Positions 17,326-25,367 of a stretch of DNA of 64,000 nucleotides are shown one piece after another. Location of the stretch: NCBI RefSeq assembly GCF_028209395.1, contig NZ_JAQLDQ010000001.1:124001-188000 (forward strand), in the 5' to 3' direction. The notes under the pieces were generated by a model. It was given only the letters and a program-made list of their open reading frames with translations. It was not told the DNA's origin and ran no database searches. Source of the stretch: Collinsella aerofaciens. GTDB lineage: Bacteria; Actinomycetota; Coriobacteriia; Coriobacteriales; Coriobacteriaceae. The stretch's first letter is position 1. The number at the start of each line of letters is the position of its first letter. The translations under genes and the position numbers were made by a program.

Positions 17326-18252
17326 ATGGTGCAGGGCGCCAAACATATGAAGAGCAATAACGCCGCGGACAGTGGCGGCTCGAGCCCTCAACCAAAGCCC
17401 AAGCGCCGCCGCAAGCGACTGCCGCGCTGGGCCGACCGGCTCATCACCATCGTCATCATCCTTATCGGCGTGGGCCTTATGACCTGGCCGTGGATCTTGG
17501 ACCGGCTCGAGGCCTCGGGCGTGTTCAACCAGATCAGCACGGTGTCCAGCACCGTGGACGCACTCTCTGCCGAGGAGCGCGAGCGCATTCTGCTTCAGGC
17601 GCGCTCCTATAACGAGCAGCTTGCCGGCGAGGCCACCGAGCTTCCGGCCGACCAGATCGAGCCCTATGCTCAGCAGCTCATCTTTGACCGCGACCCCATG
17701 ATGAGTTGGGTCGAGATCCCCTCCATCGACGTGAGCATGCCCATCTACCACGGTACGAGCGAGGAAGTCCTTATGGCGGGCGTCGGCCACTTGGAGGGCA
17801 CGAGCCTGCCGGTGGGCGGCGCCTCGACGCATTGCGTGCTCACCGCGCACTCGGGCATGCGCAACCTGAGCATGTTCGACGATATTCACTCGCTGGAACC
17901 CGGCGACCTGGTGCTGCTGCACACCATGAACAAGACGCTCGCTTATAAAGTGGTCGACTCCGAAGTGGTGCTGCCCGAGGAGATGGAGTCGCTGACCATC
18001 GAGCCCGGCGCCGACAAGGTGACGCTCGTCACCTGCACGCCCTACGGCGTGAACGACCATCGCCTGCTGGTGCATTGCGTGCGCACCAAGTACAACAAGA
18101 AGGACGTCGACAAGCAAAAATCACTGGCCGGCCGCCACTGGGGCAAGCGCGAGTTTGCCGTGCTCATCGTGGTCGTAGCCATTGTGCTGTTGCTGCTGGA
18201 CATCGTGATCCACGCGGTCCGCAAGCACCGCAAGGCCAAGGCCTCAGCATAG
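17326..18252 (+). CDS. srtC: Class C sortase (pilus polymerase)
   Basis: A 308-residue membrane-bound cysteine transpeptidase that links pilins through their sorting signals. A basic N terminus and one transmembrane helix (about 39-58) precede the sortase fold, and a second hydrophobic helix (about 285-300) follows it, the two-anchor topology of class C enzymes. The catalytic triad is His175 in TAHSG, Cys237 in TLVTCTPYG and Arg246 in HRLLVHC. An AGAGGAG site precedes the ATG. It lies 1.6 kb from the last pilin gene and behind the winged-helix gene, so it is probably transcribed separately. No signature lid motif is obvious to me. Confidence 0.92.
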   Translation: MVQGAKHMKSNNAADSGGSSPQPKPKRRRKRLPRWADRLITIVIILIGVGLMTWPWILDRLEASGVFNQISTVSSTVDALSAEERERILLQARSYNEQLAGEATELPADQIEPYAQQLIFDRDPMMSWVEIPSIDVSMPIYHGTSEEVLMAGVGHLEGTSLPVGGASTHCVLTAHSGMRNLSMFDDIHSLEPGDLVLLHTMNKTLAYKVVDSEVVLPEEMESLTIEPGADKVTLVTCTPYGVNDHRLLVHCVRTKYNKKDVDKQKSLAGRHWGKREFAVLIVVVAIVLLLLDIVIHAVRKHRKAKASA

Positions 18253-18264
18253 GGCATTCTCCAG

Positions 18265-18300
18265 AACCACCACAATGGGGGCAGGCACCTTTGTGGTGGT
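18265..18300. repeat. Intergenic palindrome, CCTTTGTGGTGG family
   Basis: AACCACCACAATGG and CACCTTTGTGGTGGT enclose GGGCAGG with one stem mismatch. It lies right after the sortase gene and ten bases before the CAACATTCGA-family repeat. Confidence 0.75.
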
Positions 18301-18310
18301 CGGGACTTCC

Positions 18311-18372
18311 AAACCATCACAACATTCGATGAAAATCGCGATTTTGGCGAAAAGCGTCGAATGTTGTGATGG
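18311..18372. repeat. Palindromic repeat, CAACATTCGA family, copy 2
   Basis: AAACCATCACAACATTCGA (18311-18329) pairs with TCGAATGTTGTGATGG (18357-18372). The centre has the same AAAATCGCGATTTT palindrome as the copy at 7351-7415. The two copies differ at only a few positions over about 62 bp. Confidence 0.8.
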
Positions 18373-18374
18373 TC

Positions 18375-18437
18375 TTCGTTGTGGACGGCGCGGTTTTCGT
18401 TGTGGGCGAGACGGTTTTCGCTATGGACGGTGCGGTT
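18375..18437. repeat. Three tandem 21-bp repeats
   Basis: Three consecutive units start TTCGTTGTGGACGG, TTCGTTGTGGGCGA and TTCGCTATGGACGG and all end CGGTT, at 18375-18395, 18396-18416 and 18417-18437. The period is a multiple of three but no start codon with a ribosome site makes it coding. It abuts the palindromic repeat. Confidence 0.65.
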
Positions 18438-18576
18438 TCGCTGAAGAACCGCCGGCCCGCAGCCTGCCAACCGCCGTCCTCGTTACGTTTTCGCTGCATT
18501 TGGGTAAAGCACCTGCTCCAAGCGGCGTTGCCTTGTATACTAGAGCGGTTTATCTGTTATGCGGAAGGGAGCGCCT

Positions 18577-18888
18577 ATGGCACTCAGCGAGAAAGACGTG
18601 CGCGGCATCGCCGAGTACGCAAAGATCGCACTGACCGATGACGAGCTCACCCAGATGACGTCCTACATGAACGACGCCGTCCAGATGCTCGAGCCCGTCT
18701 TGCAATATGACTTGCCCGACGTGGAGCCCACGTTCCATCCTATCGGAAGCCTGTCCAACGTGATGGGCGACGACCTGCGCGAGCCCGAGCGCGACCTGCC
18801 GCTCGACGTTGCGCTCGAAAACGCCGGCAGCGCGCGCGACCGCTACTTCCGCGTGCCGTCCATTTTGGGAGAGGGGGAGAGCGAGTAA
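18577..18888 (+). CDS. gatC: Asp-tRNA(Asn)/Glu-tRNA(Gln) amidotransferase subunit C
   Basis: A 103-residue GatC, the small subunit that wraps around GatA and stabilises the amidotransferase complex. The N-terminal helices (VRGIAEYAKIALTDDELTQM) and the C-terminal LREPERDLPLDVALENAG segment are typical. The ATG at 18577 follows GGAAGGGA. The gatA start overlaps the last base of its stop codon, giving a tightly coupled gatCAB operon that supplies Gln-tRNA, and possibly Asn-tRNA, in place of direct aminoacylation. Confidence 0.95.
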   Translation: MALSEKDVRGIAEYAKIALTDDELTQMTSYMNDAVQMLEPVLQYDLPDVEPTFHPIGSLSNVMGDDLREPERDLPLDVALENAGSARDRYFRVPSILGEGESE

Positions 18889-20402
18889 TGGCGCAGAGCT
18901 TCGATTCCCTTACCGCCGCCCAGATCGCCGCGGGCGTTGCCGCCGGCGACTTTACCGCTACCGAGGTGGCCCAGGCCTCCCTTGCCGTCATCGAGGCGCG
19001 CGAGGACGGGGTCCAGGCATTCCTGCAGGTGGCGCCCGAGCTTGCGCTCGAGGCCGCCGCGCGCGTGGATGCCGACCGCGCTGCAGGCAAGCCGCTGCCC
19101 CCGCTCGCGGGCGTGCCGCTGGCCATCAAGGACAACATGAACCTCGTGGGCACGCGCACCACCTGCGCTTCCCGCATGCTCGAGAACTACCAGAGCGTCT
19201 ACACCGCCACCTGCGTCCAGCGCATGCTCGACGCCGGCTGCCTGCCCATGGGCAAGGCCAACATGGACGAGTTTGCCTTTGGCAGCTCCACCGAGAGCTC
19301 GGCGTTCCACCGCACCAACAACCCCTGGGATACCGAACGCGTGCCCGGCGGCTCCTCGGGCGGCTCCGCTGCCGCCGTCGCCGCGGGCGAGGTCGCGCTC
19401 TCGCTGGGCTCGGACACCGGCGGCTCCATTCGCCAGCCGGCGTCGCTGTGCGGCGTGGTGGGCTTTAAGCCCACGTATGGCGCCGTGAGCCGTTACGGCG
19501 TGGTTGCCTTTGGCTCGTCGCTCGACCAGGTGGGTCCCTTTGGCCGCACGGTCGAGGATGTCGCGCTGGCCATGAACGCGCTTACCGGCGCGGGGCGCGA
19601 TCCGTACGACTGCACCAGCCAGGACTGCGCCGTCGACTTTACCGAGCATCTCAACGACAGCATCGAGGGCAAGCGCGTGGGCATCATCCCCGCGTTTATG
19701 GAGGCCGAGGGCCTGACGCCCGAGGTCAAGGCCGCTGTTCAGCGCGCCGCCCAGGAGCTGCAGAACCAGGGTGCCGAGCTGGTCGAGGTCGACCTGCCGC
19801 ACCTGGACGCCGCCATCGCCGCCTACTACGTCATCGGCCCGGCCGAGGCATTCTCCAACCTGGCCCGTTTCGACGGCATTCGCTACGGCTACCAGGAGGA
19901 GGGCTGCGCCAACCTGTCCGACCAGAGTTCGCTTTCGCGCGCCCACGGTTTTGGCGCCGAGGCCAAGCGCCGCCAGATGCTCGGCGCCTACCTGCTGAGC
20001 TCGGGCGTGTACGACAAGTACTACTACGCTGCGCAAAAGGCCCGCACGCTCATCACGCAGGACTACGATGCCGCGTATGCCAAGGTGGATACCATCCTCA
20101 TGCCCGCCTCGCCGCGCACGGCCTTTAAGTTTGGCGAGATCAGCGACCCCACGCAGATGTACCTCTCCGACCTGTACACCATCTCGCTCAACATCTGCGG
20201 CAACGGTGGCATCTCGGTGCCGCTGGGCCTGGGCGAGGATACTCATCTGCCCGTTTCTGCCCAGCTGGTGGGTCCGGCCTTTAAGGACCGTCAACTGCTC
20301 ACGTTTGCCCGCGCCCTGGAGCGCGGCTTTGCCGATGCCGCCACGGGTGCGCCCGCGCTTTCCGTCGCGCCCGATTTTGCCGGGAAGGGAGGCGAGCTGT
20401 AA
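18888..20402 (+). CDS. gatA: Asp/Glu-tRNA amidotransferase subunit A
   Basis: A 504-residue amidase-signature enzyme that releases ammonia from glutamine and channels it to GatB. The catalytic lysine lies in AIKDNMN and the serine-rich signature is PGGSSGGSAAAVAAG, followed by SLGSDTGGSIRQPAS. Length is normal for GatA. Its ATG overlaps the gatC stop codon by one base and its own stop overlaps the gatB start by one base. Confidence 0.97.
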   Translation: MAQSFDSLTAAQIAAGVAAGDFTATEVAQASLAVIEAREDGVQAFLQVAPELALEAAARVDADRAAGKPLPPLAGVPLAIKDNMNLVGTRTTCASRMLENYQSVYTATCVQRMLDAGCLPMGKANMDEFAFGSSTESSAFHRTNNPWDTERVPGGSSGGSAAAVAAGEVALSLGSDTGGSIRQPASLCGVVGFKPTYGAVSRYGVVAFGSSLDQVGPFGRTVEDVALAMNALTGAGRDPYDCTSQDCAVDFTEHLNDSIEGKRVGIIPAFMEAEGLTPEVKAAVQRAAQELQNQGAELVEVDLPHLDAAIAAYYVIGPAEAFSNLARFDGIRYGYQEEGCANLSDQSSLSRAHGFGAEAKRRQMLGAYLLSSGVYDKYYYAAQKARTLITQDYDAAYAKVDTILMPASPRTAFKFGEISDPTQMYLSDLYTISLNICGNGGISVPLGLGEDTHLPVSAQLVGPAFKDRQLLTFARALERGFADAATGAPALSVAPDFAGKGGEL

Positions 20403-22078
20403 TGAAGGAGCTTTCCGAGGTCCTGCAGGATTGGGAGGCCGTGATCGGCCTGGAGATCCATACCGAGCTCACCGCACTCGATACCAAGATGTTCTGCAAC
20501 TGCAAGCTCAGCCACGATGACGAGCCCAACGCCAACGTGTGCCCGGTGTGCCTGGGCCTGCCCGGCGCCCTGCCGGTGCCCAACAAGCGCGCCATCGAGA
20601 GCATCGTCAAGGCCGGTCTCGCCACCAACTGCGAGATTCAGCGCCACTCGATGTTCTACCGCAAGCACTACTTCTATCCCGACATGGCCAAGAACTTCCA
20701 GACCACGCAGGGTCCGGTCGCTTTTGCCATGTACGGTCACCTGGACCTGGACGTGACCGGTCGCGGTGCCGCCGAACGCCCCGACTGCGCGTTTGGCGAG
20801 GCCGAGGCCCAGAGCCTGGCGAGCGCCTCGGCCAACGCCGAGGGCCTGTCCACGTCCATGACGTCGACCATGCACGAGGGCAACCAGCGTGCCGGCCACC
20901 TGGCCAGCTACGATGCATCTAACCTGCAGATGCCTGAGCGTCGCGAGGACGGTTCCTACACGGTGCCCATCCGCATCCTGCGCATCCACATGGAGGAGGA
21001 CGCCGCCAAGATGGTCCACGTGGGTGGCACCGAGGGCCGCATTACCGCCGCGGCCGAGTCGCTCGTCGACTACAACCGCTGCGGTACGCCGCTGATCGAG
21101 CTCGTCACCGAGCCCGACCTGCGCACGCCCGAGGAAGCGCGCCTGTTTATGGAGAAGCTCCGTCGCATCTTTGTGACGCTGGGCATTTCGGACTGCTCCA
21201 TGGAGAAGGGTTCCATGCGCTGCGACGGTAACGTGTCGCTGCGCCGCCGCGGCGAGACCAAGCTGGGCACCAAGACCGAGCTCAAGAACCTCAACTCGTT
21301 TAAGAGCCTGCATGACGGCCTCGCCTACGAGATTTGTCGCCAGGCCGAGGTGCTCGAGGAGGGCGGCATCATCTACCAGGAGACCCGTCACTGGGAGCCC
21401 AGCCGCAAGCGCACCGTGGTCATGCGTGTGAAGGAAACGGCCGACGACTATCGTCTGTTCCCCGATCCCGATCTGGCGCCGTTCGATCTGGACGACGAGT
21501 TTATCGATCGCTGCCGTGGCGAGATTCCCGAGCTGCCCGATGCCAAGCGCGCCCGTTTTGAGGCCGACTTTGGCATTAAGGCGGCAGACGCCGAGCAGAT
21601 TGCCGGCGACCCCGAGTTTGCCGAGTTCTTTGAGGCCGCCGCTGCCGGCATGGCTGGCAAGGAGGCCCAGACGGTCGCAAACCTGCTGGTGAACGAGATG
21701 ATCGCCTACCTTAAGGGCGCGGGTGTGTCGCTCGCCGAGTCCGGCATCGCGCCGGCTCAGGTGGCAGCCCTTGCCAAGCTGCTGGCGACCGATGCCATCA
21801 GCTCCAACCAGGCGCACGAGGTCTTTGAGGCTATGGCCCAGACCGGCGACGACCCCAACAAGATCGTCGACGAGCGCGGTATGCGTCAGGTGAGCGATGC
21901 CGGCGCGCTGCAGCCGATCGTGGACGAGGTGCTGGCTAACTGTGCCGACCAGGCGCAGCAGTATCGTGACGGCAACCAGAAAGTCATCGGCTTTTTGGTG
22001 GGCCAGTGCATGAAGGCGAGCCGCGGCAAGGGCAACCCGAAGCTCTTCAACGAGTTGCTGAGAACGTCGCTCTCGTAA
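20402..22078 (+). CDS. gatB: Asp/Glu-tRNA amidotransferase subunit B
   Basis: A 558-residue subunit that phosphorylates the misacylated tRNA's glutamate or aspartate and transfers ammonia to it. The opening VIGLEIHTELT, the zinc-type FCNCKLSHDDEPNANVCPVC cysteines, and HYFYPDMAKNFQ are diagnostic. A C-terminal YqeY-like tail, about residues 400-555, binds tRNA. It is somewhat longer than the usual 475-500 residues. The gene ends directly at the large hairpin element starting at 22082. Confidence 0.97.
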   Translation: MKELSEVLQDWEAVIGLEIHTELTALDTKMFCNCKLSHDDEPNANVCPVCLGLPGALPVPNKRAIESIVKAGLATNCEIQRHSMFYRKHYFYPDMAKNFQTTQGPVAFAMYGHLDLDVTGRGAAERPDCAFGEAEAQSLASASANAEGLSTSMTSTMHEGNQRAGHLASYDASNLQMPERREDGSYTVPIRILRIHMEEDAAKMVHVGGTEGRITAAAESLVDYNRCGTPLIELVTEPDLRTPEEARLFMEKLRRIFVTLGISDCSMEKGSMRCDGNVSLRRRGETKLGTKTELKNLNSFKSLHDGLAYEICRQAEVLEEGGIIYQETRHWEPSRKRTVVMRVKETADDYRLFPDPDLAPFDLDDEFIDRCRGEIPELPDAKRARFEADFGIKAADAEQIAGDPEFAEFFEAAAAGMAGKEAQTVANLLVNEMIAYLKGAGVSLAESGIAPAQVAALAKLLATDAISSNQAHEVFEAMAQTGDDPNKIVDERGMRQVSDAGALQPIVDEVLANCADQAQQYRDGNQKVIGFLVGQCMKASRGKGNPKLFNELLRTSLS

Positions 22079-22081
22079 ACG

Positions 22082-22217
22082 GGAACCGAGGGGCCGGGCG
22101 CAGGGCCTTGCCTCTCAATTTCGGACAGTCCTGACTCACGACGGAGGCGCCACTGGCGCCTCCTGTTCGTGCGGAACTCATTGAGAGGCAAGGCCCTGCG
22201 CCCGGCCCCTCGGTTCC
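22082..22217. repeat. Long hairpin with perfect 38-bp arms and a conserved core (copy A)
   Basis: Arms 22082-22119 and 22180-22217 are perfectly complementary over 38 bp, beginning GGAACCGAGGGGCCGG. The 60-base interior carries TCGGACAGTCCTGACTC, a perfect 9-bp hairpin GGAGGCGCC/GGCGCCTCC, and TCGTGCGGAACTC. The two non-hairpin motifs recur exactly, on the other strand, inside the hairpin at 42330-42471, although both the outer arms and the inner stem differ there. It begins four bases after the gatB stop and could also terminate transcription. Confidence 0.85.
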
Positions 22218-22428
22218 GTGACGACTCGGCCGTTCGGGTCAGGTGGGCTGAATGGAATCGAGTGAATGGGCGTGCCGTCGGCGCGCCCATTGTTTTGAAG
22301 GGAACTCATTTTGAGGAAGCACCCGCCCTGCCGGGGCTCCCGGGTTCCGTGACGACTCGGCCGTTCGGGTCAGGTAGGCTGGATTGAATTTGGTGAATGA
22401 GGGCGCCGTTGGCGCCCTCATTCTTTAT
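22212..22428. repeat. Two direct repeats, 131-bp period, each with a variable hairpin
   Basis: A block starting GGTTCCGTGACGACTCGGCC occurs at 22212 and again at 22343, and is nearly identical for about 50 bp. Each copy ends in a hairpin: GGGCGTGCC/GGCGCGCCC in the first, GAGGGCGCC/GGCGCCCTC in the second. The stem sequences differ but are self-complementary, and T-rich sequence follows each. The preceding GGAACTCATT motif is also shared (22173 and 22301). The second hairpin ends at the AraC-family gene, so it may terminate that minus-strand gene as well. Confidence 0.75.
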
Positions 22429-23423
22429 AAATGTTGGGAGCGCCAAGCGGTGGGGGTGGTGCCGGTGTGTTGCTTGAAGGCTTGGGCGAAGGCGGCCTGC
22501 TGAGGGTAGCCTAGACGCTCTGCCACCTGCGCTATCGTCAGCGAGCTGTCGGCCAAAAGGTCCTGTGCTCGTTCCATACGGCGTCTGCGAATGTAGGCGC
22601 CCAGGGACTCGCCAGTTTGGGCCTTAAAGGTGGCGCATAGCTTGGAGCGGCTTGAGAAGAGCGCCTCGGCCACCTCGTTGATGCTCACATGTCTGCCCTT
22701 GTCGAGCGAGCGCTCCACAAGGCTCGCTGCTTCTTGGGCAATGGTAACGCTGGCGCGCGTGTCTGTCGCTTGCTGCGCTTGCCTGTGGGCCGCGCGCGAA
22801 CAGGCGAGCTCCGCGACCATGGTCTCTACGATGCCTTGCATATAGACGTGTCCGCCTACGGTACGGGCGCGTTCCTCGTTAATCCTGCGCAGCGTGTGGT
22901 AGATGGCAGACGCTGCCTCCTCGTGCCATGACTCGGCAAACGCCTTAAAGACCCCCGCGAACTCGGTGGGATAGCGGTGCTCCAGTTCGTCAAAATATCC
23001 AGGCAAAAAGAGGACCGAGCGCGAGTGGTAGAGCTGCCCTGCAAACAGCGGGCTTAGCTCCTCACCGCAGCTATCTTGGACAAAGCTGCAGATCGCGCTG
23101 TTCGGCCACGGTCCATGCAGCGGCTTGAGGTTCGCAGGCGTTATGCCGGCTTCGGGCATGCACATGAGCGTGGGCGCGCTGACCTCGCTCACGCACGCGT
23201 ACGGTTCGGGCGTGTATTCGGCTAGCTGCATGTTGTGCGTCGGGGTAATGAAATGCTCCATGACGATGCAGGTGGGGGAAAGGGGCATGATCCATGCGCG
23301 TCCGTGTGCCCGATCGTTTGCCACCTCGCCGGTAAAGACGGCGCCCTTGCCGGAAAGCTGCAGACCAAACTGCTCAAACTGCGGTGCGTAGAGCTCGGTT
23401 ATATCGGTTGCTGCCCGCCGCAT
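22425..23423 (-). CDS. AraC-family transcriptional regulator
   Basis: A 332-residue regulator if started at the ATG at 23423; ATG 23444 or TTG 23471 are in-frame alternatives, and none has an ideal ribosome site (AAGGGG lies 12 bases before 23423). The C-terminal 100 residues form the AraC double helix-turn-helix, with SINEVAEALFSSRSKLCATF and TIAQVAERLGYPQQAAFAQAF. The N-terminal region would bind an effector. It is transcribed away from the ABC transporter pair starting at 23544, an arrangement like YbtA next to YbtPQ, so control of those genes is likely. Confidence 0.88.
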   Translation of the reverse strand: MRRAATDITELYAPQFEQFGLQLSGKGAVFTGEVANDRAHGRAWIMPLSPTCIVMEHFITPTHNMQLAEYTPEPYACVSEVSAPTLMCMPEAGITPANLKPLHGPWPNSAICSFVQDSCGEELSPLFAGQLYHSRSVLFLPGYFDELEHRYPTEFAGVFKAFAESWHEEAASAIYHTLRRINEERARTVGGHVYMQGIVETMVAELACSRAAHRQAQQATDTRASVTIAQEAASLVERSLDKGRHVSINEVAEALFSSRSKLCATFKAQTGESLGAYIRRRRMERAQDLLADSSLTIAQVAERLGYPQQAAFAQAFKQHTGTTPTAWRSQHL

Positions 23424-23543
23424 TTTCAAAAGCGTCCCCTTCATTTGCGAAAACGTCCACGCCTGGCCCAATTGTGTGCCCTGGCTAACACGCCCATGAT
23501 AAGTTTCTTACGGTTAACTCTCAAGCCGTTAGAAAGGAATCTC

Positions 23544-25367
23544 ATGGCAAAGGGATCAAAAAAGGAAGGCGGCGGCATCGGCGAGCTACTTGCATATGCC
23601 GGTGACCGTAAATTCCTAACGTATTTGGGCATGGCCCTCTCGGCGTTCTCGCAGCTGTTGAGCTTTGGCCCGTACGTGTGCATCTGGCTTGTTGCGCGAG
23701 ACCTGATTGCCGTGGCGCCCAACTGGAGCGAGGCCGCCGACATCGCGATGTATGGTTGGTGGGCTGTTGGTTTTGCCCTGGCAAGCATCGTGGTCTATTT
23801 CGTGGGGCTCATGTGCACGCACCTGTCCGCGTTTCGCTGCGCATCCAATATCCGCAAGGCTACGAGCGAGCATCTGCTTAAGCTGCCGCTCGGCTACTTT
23901 GACGCGCACGCCACCGGTGAGCTGCGCCGTATCGTAGACGGCTGTGCCGCCTCCACCGAGACGCTGCTCGCGCACATGCTGCCCGATATCGCCGGTGCCA
24001 CCGCCATGGTCGTGGGCCTGCTTGTGCTGCTATTTGCCCTCGATTGGCGTTTGGGCGCGGCATGCTTAATCTCGGTCGTCGTTTCGTTTTGCGCCATGGC
24101 CGCCATGATGAGCGGCAAGGGCGCCGAGTTTATGAAGGCTTACATGGGCGCGCTGGTCAAGATGAACAAGACCGGCACCGAATACGTACGCGGCATCCCC
24201 GTGGTCAAGGTATTCCAGCAGACGGTCTACTCCTTTAAGGCCTTCCACGATGCGATCGCCGAATACGCCGACATGGCGCAAAGCTATGCGGGCACGTTCT
24301 GCCGAGGTCCACAGGTGCTCAACCTTACCGCGCTCAATGGTCTTGTGGCATTCCTTTTGCCCGTGGCGTTGCTGTTGGCGCCGGGCGAGACGGACTTTGC
24401 ACGCTTTATGACCAACTTCACGTTTTACGCGATTTTTTCGGCCGTGGTGCCGACGGCCATGACCAGGCTCATGTTTGTGGGCGAGGCCTCTCAGATGAGT
24501 GCCGATTCGCTGGCTCGTATTCGAAGCGTCATGGGTTCCAAACAGCTCTCCGTGCCTGCCCAGCCCAAGCACTCCGCCGGTAGCGATGTGCGCTTTGAGG
24601 ACGTGAGCTTTACGTACGAAGGTGCCGAAGCACCTGCCGTTAGCCATGTGAGTTTCAGCGTTCCCGCTGGTAGCACCCTCGCCCTGGTGGGTCCCTCGGG
24701 TGGCGGTAAGTCAACCTGCGCAAGCCTGATTCCGCGTTTTTGGGATGTCTCCTCGGGTCGAGTGCTCGTAGGCGGTGTGGACGTTCGCGATATGGATCCG
24801 CACGAGCTTATGGACCAGGTCGCCTTCGTGTTCCAGACCAACCAGCTGTTCCGGCAAACACTTGCCGACAACGTGCGTGCCTCCAAGCCCACGGCCACTG
24901 ACGACGAAGTGCGTGCGGCCCTCTCCGCAGCTCAGTGCGACGACATTGTGGCCAAGCTTCCACAGGGCATCAATACCATGCTCGGTGCCGGCGGAGCATA
25001 TCTTTCGGGCGGCGAGGTCCAGCGCGTGGCACTCGCCCGCGCGATCCTTAAAGACGCACCTATCGTGGTGCTCGATGAGGCCACGGCGTTTGCCGATCCC
25101 GAGAACGAGGCGCTCATCCAGCGCGCCTTTAGCAAGCTGGCAGCGGGTCGCACGGTCATTATGATTGCGCACCGACTCTCGACTGTAGTGGGCGCAGACC
25201 AAATCGTGGTGCTCAACCAGGGCAGCGTGCAGGAGTCGGGTACCCATGCCGAGTTGCTGTCCCAAAACGGTCTATACGCCAAGATGTGGGCCGAATACGA
25301 ACAGGCCGCGAGCTGGAAGATCACTGCTGCCGCGGATGCCGCCGTCACGAAGGGAGGCGAGGCCTAA
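23544..25367 (+). CDS. ABC transporter, fused permease and ATPase, first half
   Basis: A 607-residue half-transporter. Six transmembrane helices span about residues 20-310. The nucleotide-binding domain follows with Walker A GPSGGGKST, signature LSGGEVQR, Walker B IVVLDEAT and an AHR switch histidine. The sequence after Walker B, AFADPENE, is characteristic to my knowledge of YbtQ/IrtB-like heterodimeric exporter-fold ABC proteins, some of which import siderophores. That functional link is an inference. The ATG at 23544 follows AGAAAGG; the longer upstream frame overlaps the regulator gene. Its stop is immediately followed by the second half-transporter. Confidence 0.9.
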   Translation: MAKGSKKEGGGIGELLAYAGDRKFLTYLGMALSAFSQLLSFGPYVCIWLVARDLIAVAPNWSEAADIAMYGWWAVGFALASIVVYFVGLMCTHLSAFRCASNIRKATSEHLLKLPLGYFDAHATGELRRIVDGCAASTETLLAHMLPDIAGATAMVVGLLVLLFALDWRLGAACLISVVVSFCAMAAMMSGKGAEFMKAYMGALVKMNKTGTEYVRGIPVVKVFQQTVYSFKAFHDAIAEYADMAQSYAGTFCRGPQVLNLTALNGLVAFLLPVALLLAPGETDFARFMTNFTFYAIFSAVVPTAMTRLMFVGEASQMSADSLARIRSVMGSKQLSVPAQPKHSAGSDVRFEDVSFTYEGAEAPAVSHVSFSVPAGSTLALVGPSGGGKSTCASLIPRFWDVSSGRVLVGGVDVRDMDPHELMDQVAFVFQTNQLFRQTLADNVRASKPTATDDEVRAALSAAQCDDIVAKLPQGINTMLGAGGAYLSGGEVQRVALARAILKDAPIVVLDEATAFADPENEALIQRAFSKLAAGRTVIMIAHRLSTVVGADQIVVLNQGSVQESGTHAELLSQNGLYAKMWAEYEQAASWKITAAADAAVTKGGEA

